A DNA stretch of 64,000 nt from Alginatibacterium sediminis. GTDB lineage: Bacteria; Pseudomonadota; Gammaproteobacteria; Enterobacterales; Celerinatantimonadaceae. The translations under genes and the position numbers were made by a program. The notes beneath the pieces were generated by a model. That model was not told where the DNA came from. It searched no databases and saw only the letters and a program-made list of their open reading frames with translations. This document shows, one piece after another, positions 1-11,170 of the stretch. Within the stretch, counting starts at the first letter, position 1, and the number at the start of each line of letters is the position of its first letter. The stretch is taken from positions 186,001 through 250,000 of the forward strand of contig NZ_RAQO01000001.1 in the NCBI RefSeq assembly GCF_003610775.1. Direction: 5' to 3'.

Positions 1-1541
1 TACCAAGATTGACTTGCTTTGAAGCTTTCAAGCAAAGCTTGAATAGAGCTAGCAATCTCGTCGTTGTAATCACCTTTTTCGTTAATAGTCGCTAACAGAT
101 CGGCGTATTCGCTGCGTGCATACGAAAGAAGTGCTTCTTCGAATGCTACTACTTGAGCAATTTCTACATCGCCAAGGAAGCCTTTTTCAACAGCAAATAA
201 AACTATGCCTTGCTCAGCAACTGAAAGCGGGCTGAATTGTTTTTGCTTCATCAATTCAGTAACTTTCTGACCATGGTCTAGCTGCTTGCGAGTTACTTCA
301 TCTAGATCAGATGAGAACTGAGCAAATGCCGCTAATTCACGATACTGTGCCAATGCAGTACGAATACCGCCGGATAGCTTTTTAACAATCTTAGTTTGTG
401 CAGCACCACCAACACGCGATACCGAAATACCTGGGTCAACAGCAGGACGTACGCCTGAGTTAAACAACTGACCGGTCAAAAAGATTTGACCATCGGTAAT
501 CGAAATAACGTTGGTCGGTACGAAAGCAGATACATCGCCCGCTTGCGTTTCAATGATAGGCAATGCCGTCAATGAACCTGACTGACCTTTCACAGCGCCG
601 TTTGTTAGCTTTTCTACATACTCTTCGTTAATTTGAGACGCGCGCTCAAGTAGACGAGAGTGAAGATAGAAAACATCACCAGGATAAGCTTCACGACCCG
701 GTGGGCGACGAAGTAGTAGTGATATTTGACGATAGGCTACAGCTTGCTTGGACAAATCATCATAGATGATTAGAGCATCTTCACCACGGTCGCGGAAATA
801 CTCACCCATTGCACAGCCAGAATAAGGTGCAAGATATTGAAGCGCCGCTGAATCAGAAGCAGTTGCCGCAACAATGGTGGTGTATTCCATTGCGCCGTAC
901 TCTTCCAATTTGCGAACTACGTTAGAGATGGTCGACGCTTTTTGGCCGATCGCTACGTAGATACACTTAATACCAGATGCTTTTTGGTTAATGATGGCAT
1001 CGATAGCGATAGCCGTCTTACCCGTTTGGCGGTCACCAATAATCAACTCACGTTGACCTCGGCCAATTGGAATCATTGAGTCAATTGCTTTAATACCAGT
1101 TTGAACTGGCTTATCAACAGACTTACGTTCCATTACGCCCGGTGCAATCACCTCTACAGGTGAAAAACCGTCATTGTCTACAGCACCTTTGCCGTCAATT
1201 GGTTCACCCAAGGTGTTAACCACTCGACCTAGCAATCCGCGTCCAACTGGAACTTCCAGAATACGCCCGGTACTTTTAACTTTATCGCCCTCTGCCAAAT
1301 CGGCATAAGGACCCATAACAACAGCACCTACAGAGTCTCGCTCTAAGTTGAGTGCGATGGCATAGCGATTGCCAGGTAGCTCGATCATTTCGCCTTGCAT
1401 TACTTGTGCAAGACCATGAACACGAATGATACCGTCACTTACTGAGACGATAGTACCTTCATTCTGAGCTTCACTAACAACTTCGAACTGCGCTATGCGT
1501 TGTTTAATCAGTTCACTAATTTCAGTGGAATTCAGTTGCAT
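1..1541 (-). CDS. atpA: ATP synthase F1 subunit alpha (last stop-codon base cut off by window edge)
   Basis: Regulatory/catalytic alpha subunit of the cytoplasmic F1 sector of ATP synthase. Reading the minus strand from the ATG at 1541-1539 gives 513 uninterrupted codons ending in Gln-Ser-Trp and then TA at the window edge, so the whole protein is present and only the third base of the stop is missing. It begins [16 protein letters not shown]. The P-loop GDRQTGKTA lies near residues 169-177 and the segment [12 protein letters not shown] near residue 260 is typical of AtpA. Length equals the usual 513 residues. It is the last gene seen of a minus-strand operon atpI-B-E-F-H-A, 14 bases after atpH; gamma, beta and epsilon would lie beyond base 1. 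Confidence 0.97.
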   Translation of the reverse strand, partial: MQLNSTEISELIKQRIAQFEVVSEAQNEGTIVSVSDGIIRVHGLAQVMQGEMIELPGNRYAIALNLERDSVGAVVMGPYADLAEGDKVKSTGRILEVPVGRGLLGRVVNTLGEPIDGKGAVDNDGFSPVEVIAPGVMERKSVDKPVQTGIKAIDSMIPIGRGQRELIIGDRQTGKTAIAIDAIINQKASGIKCIYVAIGQKASTISNVVRKLEEYGAMEYTTIVAATASDSAALQYLAPYSGCAMGEYFRDRGEDALIIYDDLSKQAVAYRQISLLLRRPPGREAYPGDVFYLHSRLLERASQINEEYVEKLTNGAVKGQSGSLTALPIIETQAGDVSAFVPTNVISITDGQIFLTGQLFNSGVRPAVDPGISVSRVGGAAQTKIVKKLSGGIRTALAQYRELAAFAQFSSDLDEVTRKQLDHGQKVTELMKQKQFSPLSVAEQGIVLFAVEKGFLGDVEIAQVVAFEEALLSYARSEYADLLATINEKGDYNDEIASSIQALLESFKASQSW

Positions 1542-1555
1542 GCTCCGTTCCCCAA

Positions 1556-2086
1556 TTACGCTTGCAGTGTATCGGCCAGTTTGGCCAATTGCCCTTGAAC
1601 AGAGCTATCAATTACCAAGTCACCGGCACGAATAATAAATCCGGCTACAATGCTTGGATCAACACTACAGTCCAGCTTAACCTTGCGTTCTAAACGCTGT
1701 TCTAAAGAAGCAGTTATTTGCTCTAGTTGCTGTGCATTTAACTCTGAGGCAGAAACAATTTCAGCGGTTATTTCGCGATCATGATCTGCTTTAAACTCTA
1801 AGTATAATGTTAAGACTTCAGGCAATGCTTCTAGACGTTCGTTTTCTGCCATAAGCTTAATTAGATTAAGCCCCTGCTCAGAAAGTTGCTCCTGACAAAC
1901 TGAAGCAATAACTTCCACAACAGTTGTCGGTCGCTCCGATTCAATAATTGAGGCGATTTGCGAGTCTTGTACGATTTGCGCACTAAAACTTAGCATTTCG
2001 GCCCATTTATCTAACTCAGAGCTTTCGAGAGCGAATTCGAACGCCGCTTTGGCGTAAGGACGAGCAATGGTAGTTATTTCAGCCAT
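1556..2086 (-). CDS. atpH: ATP synthase F1 subunit delta
   Basis: Delta subunit (OSCP equivalent) that ties the F1 head to the peripheral b stalk of ATP synthase. The 176-residue protein begins [19 protein letters not shown], the standard start of the family, and ends with the conserved glycine-rich segment near [19 protein letters not shown]. Length fits the family (about 177). It lies between atpF and atpA with short gaps, in the normal operon order, so it is co-transcribed with them. Confidence 0.96.
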   Translation of the reverse strand: MAEITTIARPYAKAAFEFALESSELDKWAEMLSFSAQIVQDSQIASIIESERPTTVVEVIASVCQEQLSEQGLNLIKLMAENERLEALPEVLTLYLEFKADHDREITAEIVSASELNAQQLEQITASLEQRLERKVKLDCSVDPSIVAGFIIRAGDLVIDSSVQGQLAKLADTLQA

Positions 2087-2104
2087 AAGCTCTTACCTAT
2101 ATCC

Positions 2105-2578
2105 TTATTTCAGCTCAGCGACTAGCTTGTCAACAATATCTTTGTTGGCTTCTTCGTCGATTGAACGCGCAATAATTTTTTCTGCTCCAGCAATAGCTAG
2201 CGCAGCAACTTGTGCACGCAATTCTTCTCGGGCGCGATTTCGCTCAGCTTCAACTTCCGCTTGGCCTTGGGCAATAATTTTGTCACGTTCGACATTTGCC
2301 AAGTCTTTAGCTTCATCAACAATTTGAGCTTTGCGTTTATTCGCCTGTTCGATAATAGCCGAAGCTTCTAGCTTGGCGTCTTTCATAGACTCGCTAACTT
2401 TGGCGTGGGCAAGCTTAAGATCTTTACCAGCACGCTCTGCGTTCGCTAGACCATCAGCAATATTCTGTTGACGGTCTTCAATAGCTTTCATCAGTGGCGG
2501 CCAAACGTATTTGACACAAAACCAAACGAAAAGCGCGAACGAAATTGCTTGTCCTAACAGGGTTGCATTGATACTCAC
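2105..2578 (-). CDS. atpF: ATP synthase F0 subunit b
   Basis: Subunit b of the F0 sector, a dimer forming the peripheral stator stalk. The 157-residue protein has one N-terminal membrane helix (about residues 5-25, starting [19 protein letters not shown]) followed by a long charged Ala/Glu/Lys-rich helix that forms the coiled-coil stalk. Length is typical (156). It is preceded by a strong AAGGAGGT-like ribosome binding site in the short gap after atpE and sits in the usual operon position. Confidence 0.96.
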   Translation of the reverse strand: MSINATLLGQAISFALFVWFCVKYVWPPLMKAIEDRQQNIADGLANAERAGKDLKLAHAKVSESMKDAKLEASAIIEQANKRKAQIVDEAKDLANVERDKIIAQGQAEVEAERNRAREELRAQVAALAIAGAEKIIARSIDEEANKDIVDKLVAELK

Positions 2579-2606
2579 AACGAAACCTCCTTAATTCAGG
2601 ACTCGA

Positions 2607-2864
<258 letters not shown>

Positions 2865-2909
2865 TTACTCCAATTTAACTTTCAGGTTATTTATTAATAA
2901 ATAGGTTAA

Positions 2910-4122
<1,213 letters not shown>

Positions 4123-4341
4123 AAAACCTCTTCTAGATTGTATTGACTAATGATTCACATTAATTAAGTAAAAGTTGATGTGTATCATAGCCAGCGAAAA
4201 GCACTACGATTATACGTAGCTTGGAGTGCAATGCAATGCCTTCGATACCACGACATAAGTCGCACTTAATGTAGGTTTATAGCTTAGTTAAATTCAGCAT
4301 CATAATTGAAACAAAATTCTAGCAAAAACCCCATTTTTCAG

Positions 4342-4392
4342 CACAAAAAAACGCCAGTTCGAAACAATATTACGAAATCATGGCGTTTTGTG
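4342..4392 (-). terminator. Rho-independent terminator after parB
   Basis: Inverted repeat with arms CACAAAAAAACGCCA (4342-4355) and TGGCGTTTTGTG (4381-4392). Read on the minus strand it is a CGCCA/TGGCG-based hairpin followed by a run of seven T residues. It lies 23 bases after the parB stop, so it should end the rsmG-parA-parB transcript before the atp operon. Confidence 0.75.
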
Positions 4393-4414
4393 TAATAAAA
4401 CTATATTTAGCGGT

Positions 4415-5338
4415 CTATTCAGGCTCAGAAAAAGTTGCTAAAAGCGCTTCTAGTTGTTCCAGACTACTGTAATTTATAAGCACTTTACCGCGTCCTTTGC
4501 CGTTATCACTGATTTTTACAGTTGTCCCTAGAGAATTGCTAACGCGCTGCTCTAATTGTTCAATATTGGGATCAACTAAAACAGGGTCTTTACTTGGTTT
4601 AGGATTAAGTAAATTTTTAACTAGTTTTTCGGTATCTCTTACCGTTAAGCCTTTAGCAGCAACCACGCGCGCCGCATCAACTTGTGACTCGCCTTCCAAA
4701 GCTAACACAGCCCGTGCATGTCCCATGTCAATGTCACCATGTTCCAAAAGCACTTTAACTTCTTCATGAAGGCTATTGAGTCGCATTAGATTGGTAACAG
4801 TGGAACGAGATTTACCTACTGCTTCAGCAACTTGTTGATGATTAAGCTCAAACTCCACCATGAGTCTATCTAGTGCAACAGCTTCTTCCATAGCATTGAG
4901 ATCTTCACGTTGGATATTCTCAATTAACGCAATTGCAACTGCGTTTTCGTCGCTCACGTTTTTAATTAAACACGGAACTTCATGCAAATGAATTTGCTGA
5001 GCAGCACGCCAGCGTCTTTCTCCCGCTATAATTTCATAACGGGACTCGTCGCCTTCAGGGTCAATTTCGCGAACCACAATTGGTTGTATAACGCCCTGTG
5101 CTTCAATTGAGCGAGCAAGATCATCAAGTGCTTCGCTCGACATGTCTTTTCGAGGTTGATATTTACCAGGACTTAGCCATTCGATCGGAAGTCGACGAAG
5201 ATCTCCACGATTATCGTCAACTGTTTGTTGTGCTGATTCAGCCCTCACATCCTCTTGGATCTGACGCTGACGAGCATTAGTACTGGTGCTTAGAAGAATA
5301 TCTAGGCTTTTGCCTAATCCTCGCTTTTTACTATTCAT
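4415..5338 (-). CDS. parB: Chromosome-partitioning protein ParB
   Basis: ParB binds parS sites, spreads as a CTP-dependent clamp and organises the origin region for segregation. The 307-residue protein has a basic N-terminus (MNSKKRGLGKSLD) for contact with ParA, the CTP/spreading box GERRWRAAQ near residues 105-113, the ENIQRE motif near 140, a helix-turn-helix around HQQVAEAVGKSRSTVTNL (about 165-182) and a C-terminal dimerisation segment. It follows parA by 14 bases. Likely binding targets are the two parS sites inside recF at 22029 and 22650 in this window. Confidence 0.96.
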   Translation of the reverse strand: MNSKKRGLGKSLDILLSTSTNARQRQIQEDVRAESAQQTVDDNRGDLRRLPIEWLSPGKYQPRKDMSSEALDDLARSIEAQGVIQPIVVREIDPEGDESRYEIIAGERRWRAAQQIHLHEVPCLIKNVSDENAVAIALIENIQREDLNAMEEAVALDRLMVEFELNHQQVAEAVGKSRSTVTNLMRLNSLHEEVKVLLEHGDIDMGHARAVLALEGESQVDAARVVAAKGLTVRDTEKLVKNLLNPKPSKDPVLVDPNIEQLEQRVSNSLGTTVKISDNGKGRGKVLINYSSLEQLEALLATFSEPE

Positions 5339-5352
5339 TTTGCTTTGAGCTC

Positions 5353-6141
5353 CTAACTAGCGGTTGCCAAGCGTTGTTGTTCATGGCGACGCAATATTTC
5401 ACCGGCCAGCGCAAGGTAAGCTTTAGCGCCACTAGATGCTTTATCATAGTACATTGCAGGCTTACCAAAACTTGGAGCCTCTGCCAAACGTACGTTTCGA
5501 GGAATTACACTGCGATAAACGGTTTGTCCGAAATGCTGCTTAAGTTGGTCACTAACATCAGCAGCCAATCGATTACGAGGGTCAAACATGGTTCGCAATA
5601 TACCCTCAACTTTAAGATCTGGGTTTACCACCGAAGCTAATTTTGAAATCGTATCGATAAGTGCAGTAAGCCCTTCAAGTGCATAATATTCGCATTGCAT
5701 CGGAACCAATACAGAATCAGCTGCAGCCATCGCATTTACGGTCAACATATTTAGCGACGGTGGACAGTCAATAAAAATATAATCGTAATCATCACGGATT
5801 GGAGCCAAGGCTGCTCTTAACTTAACTTCACGAGCGAACATCGTCATTAATTTAATTTCAGCAGCAGTTACATCTGCATTCGCAGCAATTAAGTCATAAC
5901 CACCGGACTCTGAAAATTGCATTACTTCTTCAATTGGCGAGTCATCAACAAATAAATCATAAGCTGTTTTTTCAGCTGAATATTTATCAATACCACTACC
6001 CATAGTAGCATTTCCTTGCGGGTCCAAATCAATCAACAAAATTTTACGTTTGGTAGCAGCCATTGAGGCTGCCAAATTGATACTGGTCGTGGTTTTACCG
6101 ACACCGCCTTTCTGATTGGAAATTGCGATTACTTTGCCCAC
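5353..6141 (-). CDS. parA: Chromosome-partitioning ATPase ParA (Soj)
   Basis: Walker-type ATPase that moves ParB-parS complexes along the nucleoid. The 262-residue protein begins [20 protein letters not shown], containing the deviant Walker A box KGGVGKTTT at residues 10-18; the Walker B-like segment [10 protein letters not shown] is near residue 121. Length and lack of an N-terminal DNA-binding domain match chromosomal (Soj-type) ParA rather than plasmid P1-type. It lies between rsmG and parB with gaps of about 12-14 bases. Confidence 0.96.
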   Translation of the reverse strand: MGKVIAISNQKGGVGKTTTSINLAASMAATKRKILLIDLDPQGNATMGSGIDKYSAEKTAYDLFVDDSPIEEVMQFSESGGYDLIAANADVTAAEIKLMTMFAREVKLRAALAPIRDDYDYIFIDCPPSLNMLTVNAMAAADSVLVPMQCEYYALEGLTALIDTISKLASVVNPDLKVEGILRTMFDPRNRLAADVSDQLKQHFGQTVYRSVIPRNVRLAEAPSFGKPAMYYDKASSGAKAYLALAGEILRRHEQQRLATAS

Positions 6142-6154
6142 AATAGGATCCTAG

Positions 6155-6781
6155 TTATTTTGACTTGTCGCGAATGATAACCAAATGACGTTCACCTTCT
6201 AAGGTGGGAACTTGCAGCGCAATAGACTGCTCTAATTCCAAGTGATCTGGAAGATTTTCGAGCTCTTCACGAGGAAGTTGCCCTTTCAATGCATAGAATT
6301 TACCATTTTTTGAGCTTAGGTGAGAACACCAACTCAACATATCATCTAAAGAAGCAAAGGCTCGGCTTAAAACACCATCAAAACCATGTTCATCTTGAAA
6401 CGCTTCAACGCGGCATTGTTGCGTTTGAACATTATCAATTTTTAGTTCAAAACAAACCTGCTTAATAAAACGAATCCGTTTACCTAAACTATCGAGCAAC
6501 ACGAACTGTTTATCAGGATTGATAATGGCCAACGGTAAGCCTGGTAAACCAGGTCCTGTGCCCACATCAATAAATCGTTCACCTTGTAAGTGTTCGCTAA
6601 CGACTAGACTATCAAGTATATGCTTAACCAGCATATCTTTAGGATCACGGACAGAGGTCAAGTTATACGCTTTATTCCACTTATCTAGCAAGCCAACCAA
6701 AGCCAGTAATTGTTGCTTTTGGTCTTCAGTAATCACTAATGACGTCTGTGATACAAGGTGATCAAAATGAGCTTCTAACAC
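6155..6781 (-). CDS. rsmG: 16S rRNA (guanine-527-N7) methyltransferase
   Basis: RsmG (GidB) methylates G527 of 16S rRNA using S-adenosylmethionine. The 208-residue protein contains the SAM-binding motif [17 protein letters not shown] near residues 66-82 and the family segment LVKHILDSL before it. Length fits the E. coli protein (207). It heads the rsmG-parA-parB unit, separated from mnmG by a 350-base gap with a terminator, so it is probably transcribed from its own promoter within 6782-7095. Confidence 0.95.
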   Translation of the reverse strand: MLEAHFDHLVSQTSLVITEDQKQQLLALVGLLDKWNKAYNLTSVRDPKDMLVKHILDSLVVSEHLQGERFIDVGTGPGLPGLPLAIINPDKQFVLLDSLGKRIRFIKQVCFELKIDNVQTQQCRVEAFQDEHGFDGVLSRAFASLDDMLSWCSHLSSKNGKFYALKGQLPREELENLPDHLELEQSIALQVPTLEGERHLVIIRDKSK

Positions 6782-7099
6782 GCCCTTTCCTTTAATATTT
6801 TGCTGTATTTAAAATATGTAGGCAGTTTAACATTTAAAATTTGTCTACATTCTAAGTAATTTTGATCTGAAAAAACGGTTAGCATCGACAAATATAATTC
6901 GAAGACAGTCTTAACTCCATATCAGTATAGATACCATCAGCAAACGATGGCTTACTAACACAATTAAATTAAAGCAGATCTCCATCATTCGAATTTGTTT
7001 AATTTAATACTATCAATTAGATAGAGAAAGGGTTTTATACCAAATGTTAGGATGCATAGGAATAGATAACGATGCCAAGATCAGATAGCGTTATAAAAC
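6782..7099. other. Intergenic region upstream of rsmG
   Basis: This AT-rich stretch of about 320 bases lies between the mnmG terminator and the rsmG start. It should hold the promoter of the minus-strand rsmG-parA-parB unit. I see no open reading frame of note, no tRNA and no convincing repeat, and I cannot single out promoter boxes. Confidence 0.5.
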
Positions 7100-7131
7100 A
7101 GCAGGAATAAAAACTAGGTTCTATTCCTGCT
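7100..7131 (-). terminator. Terminator after mnmG
   Basis: Perfect 10-base inverted repeat AGCAGGAATA (7100-7109) / TATTCCTGCT (7122-7131) with a 12-base loop, directly after the mnmG stop codon. On the minus strand it is followed by GTTTTATAA, a short T run, so it is a moderate Rho-independent terminator. Confidence 0.7.
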
Positions 7132-7137
7132 TGCTAG

Positions 7138-9027
7138 CTAGGCACTCTTTTTTAATAAATCATGTTTTTTCATATACACCAACAGCAATGAAATAGCCGC
7201 AGGAGTAATGCCAGAAATTCTAGAAGCCATCCCTATCGTTTCTGGTCGAGCTTGTTCAAGTTTTGCAACAACTTCATTCGACAAACCACTAATCTTACCG
7301 AAATCTATATCGAGAGGGATCAAAGCCATCTCATGACGTTTGGTTTTTGCTATTTCGTCTTGTTGACGCTTGATGTATCCATCGTACTTAATTTGTATTT
7401 CAACTTGCTCTGCAGCTCGTACATCCTGCAAACCAGGCCCAAAACCTTCTATGTTCATCACACCTGCATAAGAAAGTTCTGGTCGTCTGATCAATTCTTC
7501 AAGACTATGCTCTTTTGAAATAGGATTTTTCAAAAGCGGATTAAGTTGTGTTAAACAATCCGATTGTGTATGTACCCATGTTGATTTTAGCCGTTGTCTT
7601 TCAAGTTCGACCGATTCCAATTTTGTATTAAATAGCTCCCAACGAGTATCATCCACTAACCCATATTTTCGGCCGGCTTCGGTTAGGCGAATATCGGCAT
7701 TATCCTCACGCAACAACAACCGGTATTCGGCTCTGCTAGTGAACATACGATAAGGTTCTTTGGTACCTAAGGTTGCAAGGTCATCAATCATAACCCCCAT
7801 ATAGGCTTGATCGCGTCGCGGTGACCAGCTTTCTTGATCGTTTGCAAATAATGCGGCATTCATACCAGCAACTAAGCCCTGTGCTCCGGCTTCTTCGTAT
7901 CCTGTTGTTCCATTGATTTGACCAGCAAAAAACAACCCTGATATATATTTGTTTTCTAGTGAGTTGCGAAGATCTCGTGGGTCAAAATAGTCATACTCAA
8001 TGGCATAGCCTGGACGAGTAATATGCGCATTTTCAAGTCCTTTCATTGAATGAACTAAAGCCACTTGAACATCAAAAGGCAGGCTTGTCGATATACCGTT
8101 TGGATACACTTCGTGTGTCGTTAAACCTTCTGGTTCAATAAATATCTGGTGAGAATTTTTATCTGCAAAGCGAGTAACTTTGTCTTCTATCGATGGGCAA
8201 TAACGAGGCCCTATCCCTTCAATTACACCGGTAAACATTGGACTGCGATCTAGACCATTTTTGATAATGTTATGGGTTTGATCATTGGTATGCGTGATGT
8301 AACACGAAATCTGTTCTGGTTGCTGATCTCTAGAACCAACCAAGGAGAAAATTGGGGTTGGATTATCACCTGCTTGCTCTTGCATAACACTAAAATCGAT
8401 ACTTCGAGCATCGATACGTGGCGGTGTACCTGTTTTAAGGCGGTCCACACGCAGTGGGAGCTCTCTCAAGCGATCAGCAAGGGCAATGGATGGCGGATCA
8501 CCTGCGCGTCCTCCAGAGTAGTTATCAAGCCCAATATGAATACGGCCACCTAAAAAGGTTCCTACCGTAAGCACCACTGATTTGGCGCGGATTTTTAAAC
8601 CCGCTTGTGTCACTACGCCTACAACGCGATCGTTTTCAACGATTAGATCATCACAAGCCTGCTGGAAAATCTTTAGATTTTCTTGGTTCTCTAGGGCTGT
8701 TCGAATCGCTGCTTTGTAAAGAATTCTATCGGCTTGGGCTCGGGTTGCACGTACCGCTGGACCCTTGCTCGAATTGAGTGTTCTGAATTGGATCCCTGAG
8801 AGATCTGTAGCTTTGGCCATTAAGCCGCCAAGCGCATCAATTTCTTTTACCAAATGTCCTTTCCCAATCCCACCAATAGCCGGATTACATGACATTTGCC
8901 CTAAAGTTTCAATATTGTGAGTTAGTAAAAGTGTATCGCGTCCCATACGTGCAGCCGCACTAGCGGCTTCGGTTCCTGCATGACCGCCGCCAATGACGAT
9001 CACATCAAAAATTTGTTGATAAAACAT
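7138..9027 (-). CDS. mnmG: tRNA uridine-5-carboxymethylaminomethyl modification enzyme MnmG (GidA)
   Basis: FAD-dependent partner of MnmE; together they install the cmnm5 group on wobble uridine 34 of certain tRNAs. The 629-residue protein has the N-terminal dinucleotide-binding motif [19 protein letters not shown] (about residues 11-29), the family signature [15 protein letters not shown] near 47-61 and [17 protein letters not shown] near 370-387. Length equals E. coli MnmG (629). It lies directly beside oriC as in E. coli and Vibrio; in E. coli, transcription of gidA affects initiation at oriC, and the same may apply here. Confidence 0.97.
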   Translation of the reverse strand: MFYQQIFDVIVIGGGHAGTEAASAAARMGRDTLLLTHNIETLGQMSCNPAIGGIGKGHLVKEIDALGGLMAKATDLSGIQFRTLNSSKGPAVRATRAQADRILYKAAIRTALENQENLKIFQQACDDLIVENDRVVGVVTQAGLKIRAKSVVLTVGTFLGGRIHIGLDNYSGGRAGDPPSIALADRLRELPLRVDRLKTGTPPRIDARSIDFSVMQEQAGDNPTPIFSLVGSRDQQPEQISCYITHTNDQTHNIIKNGLDRSPMFTGVIEGIGPRYCPSIEDKVTRFADKNSHQIFIEPEGLTTHEVYPNGISTSLPFDVQVALVHSMKGLENAHITRPGYAIEYDYFDPRDLRNSLENKYISGLFFAGQINGTTGYEEAGAQGLVAGMNAALFANDQESWSPRRDQAYMGVMIDDLATLGTKEPYRMFTSRAEYRLLLREDNADIRLTEAGRKYGLVDDTRWELFNTKLESVELERQRLKSTWVHTQSDCLTQLNPLLKNPISKEHSLEELIRRPELSYAGVMNIEGFGPGLQDVRAAEQVEIQIKYDGYIKRQQDEIAKTKRHEMALIPLDIDFGKISGLSNEVVAKLEQARPETIGMASRISGITPAAISLLLVYMKKHDLLKKSA

Positions 9028-9074
9028 AGTGTGCCTGTTTACCGGTCGAAGCCGTTGAATTGGGGGAGGCGTAT

Positions 9075-9395
9075 TCTACAGCGAATGGCGAGCAGATGGA
9101 ACAAGAGATCCGTTTTGATCTTTAGGTCGATTTACTAATTATATATAGATCTTTTTTAAAGAGATCTTTTATTAGATCTATTATTAGGATCGCTTAGATC
9201 TGTGTATAAGTGATTTTATTTATGATCAATCATGAGCTTAGCTTTGATCAAACCTTGTGTGAAAAGGATGATCTATCTGCGTACATCCTGAGTATTAAAC
9301 AGCTACTTATACACAGGCTGGTATGGGAGTAAAGTTATACCCTTGGATAAACACCGGTTGTTCTGGTGTTAATTCAATACTTATACACAGGACGA
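9075..9395. other. oriC: Chromosomal replication origin oriC (E. coli type)
   Basis: The region between mnmG and mioC has the layout of E. coli oriC. Three 13-mers of the DNA unwinding element are seen: GATCTTTTTTAAA (9148), GATCTTTTATTAG (9163) and GATCTATTATTAG (9175). DnaA boxes follow: TGTGTATAA (reverse, 9201-9209), TTATACACA (9307-9315), a TTATCCAAG-like box on the minus strand (9342-9350) and TTATACACA (9381-9389). At least eleven GATC (Dam/SeqA) sites occur between 9107 and 9393. The string TTGGATAAACACCGGTTG resembles the right part of E. coli oriC. Exact limits are estimated. Confidence 0.92.
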
Positions 9396-9397
9396 TC

Positions 9398-9838
9398 TTA
9401 GTTTAATTTGTCTTTCCATTGATCTAACCAGATGATAGCCGGCTCTTCAGGCACTGGTTCTTGGTCAACATCTATACAAAGTGGATCAATAAATGCGGTA
9501 GCACCTTTGTGTTTTAGTAATTGATCAATAGAAAGTCCAGCTTGGCAAAAAGTGTCATAGCTTCGACTACCAATAGCGACAACCGCATAGTTTAGATTTA
9601 GATTTTTTGCGTCATTTTTGATGGACTCAATAAAAGGAGCTAGATTATCGGGTACATCCCCGGCTCCATGAGTAGAACAACAGAACAACCAGAAACTGTC
9701 TTGTTGTTCCATTAGTTGCTGGTAACTGGCGTTGAGATGAATGTCTACACTATGATTTGTTTCAAGTGAAGCGGCTAATTCATCAGCTACGTATTCAGCA
9801 GCTCCCATGGTAGAACCAACAATAATCTCAATTTTCAT
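9398..9838 (-). CDS. mioC: Flavodoxin-like FMN protein MioC
   Basis: MioC is a small FMN-binding flavodoxin-type protein; in E. coli it supports biotin synthase in vitro, and its gene borders oriC. The 146-residue protein starts MKIEIIVGSTMGAAEYVAD, whose STMGAAE is the phosphate loop of flavodoxin folds, and carries the FMN-loop segments STHGAGDVPDN and AIGSRSYDTFCQAG. Length is close to the E. coli protein (147). Its stop is only 3 bases from the rightmost part of oriC, so its transcript runs into the origin. Confidence 0.93.
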   Translation of the reverse strand: MKIEIIVGSTMGAAEYVADELAASLETNHSVDIHLNASYQQLMEQQDSFWLFCCSTHGAGDVPDNLAPFIESIKNDAKNLNLNYAVVAIGSRSYDTFCQAGLSIDQLLKHKGATAFIDPLCIDVDQEPVPEEPAIIWLDQWKDKLN

Positions 9839-10189
9839 GCATTTAATCGTTATTCTTTGCTTGTTTGATACATATTAGCGTTTATCAACTCTATTTAAAA
9901 CCGTGGGATTAAATGTGGGTATGCTTTGTATAACTGGTCTTGTTATTTCAATAATTACACTCGGTCATCATAATTAAACCCATAAAAACAGTTAGATAAA
10001 GGATCTTTAAAATGTGGACAATACTTATACCCAAATATGATCTTATTTGAGGTTTTGATCTATATTGATTGACAGTTTTACACGAAGTTGATCCATACTA
10101 GGTTAACTAGTGCACGCGGCTTTTAGCCTGCTTAAAGATATAGTATCGTGCTTTAAGTATTAAAGTTTACGTACAAAAAGGAAGCAACA
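9839..10189. other. Divergent intergenic region mioC / DHH gene
   Basis: About 350 bases that must carry the divergent promoters of mioC (minus) and the DHH protein gene (plus). It holds DnaA-box-like words (GTATAAC near 9930, CTTATACCCAAA near 10027) and a few GATC sites, consistent with an outer fringe of the origin, but these are degenerate. An AAGGAAG ribosome site lies just before 10190. No other gene is visible. Confidence 0.5.
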
Positions 10190-11122
10190 ATGTCGAACAA
10201 TAGCTATCGATTGGTAACCCGCAGTGATTTCGACGGACTCGTATGCGCTGTTTTACTAAAACAGTTAAATCTGATCGATGAAATAACCTTTGTACATCCT
10301 AAAGACATGCAGGATGGTAAAGTTCAGATCACTAGCCAAGATATCGTGACGAACTTGCCTTATGTTGAACAAGCTCATTTAGTGTTTGATCACCACTCTT
10401 CTGAAGCGCTTCGCAATACTGGCAACCGAGATAACCATATCCTTATCCCAGAGGCACCGTCGGCAGCCAGAGTTGTATGGGAGCATTATGGTGGTACTGA
10501 TACCTTCCCAGAGCAATGGCTGGCAATGATGGAAGCTGTCGATAAAGGAGATTCAGCCCAATTTAATCGCGATGAAGTACTTAACCCTGACGGTTGGAAC
10601 TTGCTCAACTTTTTAATGGATGCGCGAACCGGTTTAGGTCGTTTTCGTGAGTTCAGAGTATCAAATTACAACTTGATGATGGATTTAATTGAGTACTGTA
10701 AAAATCATACGATTGAAGAAATATTGGCGTTGCCAGATGTTCAAGAACGCGTTGATCTATATCGTTCACATGAGCAAAAATTTAAAGATCAAATTCTGCG
10801 CTGTGCACACGAATATAACAACTTGGTAGTTCTGGATTTGTGTGATGAAGAAGTCATTTATTCAGGTAATCGTTTTATGGTTTACGCCCTGTTTCCCCAA
10901 TGTAATATTTCGATTCATAAAATGTGGGGCTTTCGTCAACAAAACATTGTTTTTGCTACTGGAAAATCGATATTTGATAGGGGGAGTAAAACCAATGTGG
11001 GCGAGTTGATGCTTAAGTATGGTGGCGGGGGGCATAATGCGGCAGGTACCTGCCAAATTGCAACCGCAGAGTCAGAACAAGTACTTACAGACCTAATCAA
11101 TACAATTAATAACGATGGTTAG
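10190..11122 (+). CDS. DHH-family phosphoesterase (exopolyphosphatase-like)
   Basis: Predicted metal-dependent phosphoesterase of the DHH superfamily (RecJ/PPX1/oligoribonuclease relatives). The 310-residue protein shows the ordered motifs of the family: RSDFDGLVCAVLL (about residues 11-23), LVFDHHSS carrying the DHH triad (about 64-71), VDKGDSAQF near 117 and the C-terminal GGGGHNAAGTCQ of the DHHA1 domain near 283-294. The substrate cannot be told from sequence; polyphosphate, oligonucleotides or cyclic dinucleotide products are all possible. It has its own promoter region and ends at a shared terminator with dbpA. Confidence 0.85.
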   Translation: MSNNSYRLVTRSDFDGLVCAVLLKQLNLIDEITFVHPKDMQDGKVQITSQDIVTNLPYVEQAHLVFDHHSSEALRNTGNRDNHILIPEAPSAARVVWEHYGGTDTFPEQWLAMMEAVDKGDSAQFNRDEVLNPDGWNLLNFLMDARTGLGRFREFRVSNYNLMMDLIEYCKNHTIEEILALPDVQERVDLYRSHEQKFKDQILRCAHEYNNLVVLDLCDEEVIYSGNRFMVYALFPQCNISIHKMWGFRQQNIVFATGKSIFDRGSKTNVGELMLKYGGGGHNAAGTCQIATAESEQVLTDLINTINNDG

Positions 11123-11127
11123 TTGAT

Positions 11128-11157
11128 AAAGAGGCATATCAAATGATATGCCTCTTT
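11128..11157. terminator. Bidirectional terminator between DHH gene and dbpA
   Basis: Perfect 13-base inverted repeat AAAGAGGCATATC (11128-11140) / GATATGCCTCTTT (11145-11157) with loop AAAT, between convergent genes. A run of A precedes and T follows the stem, so it can work on both strands. Confidence 0.85.
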
Positions 11158-11170
11158 ATTGTGTATTGTT

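Noticed and set aside
2067-2327. Plus-strand frame inside atpF/atpH
   Set aside because: It is antisense to conserved ATP synthase genes and has low-complexity Ser/Ala composition typical of a shadow frame.
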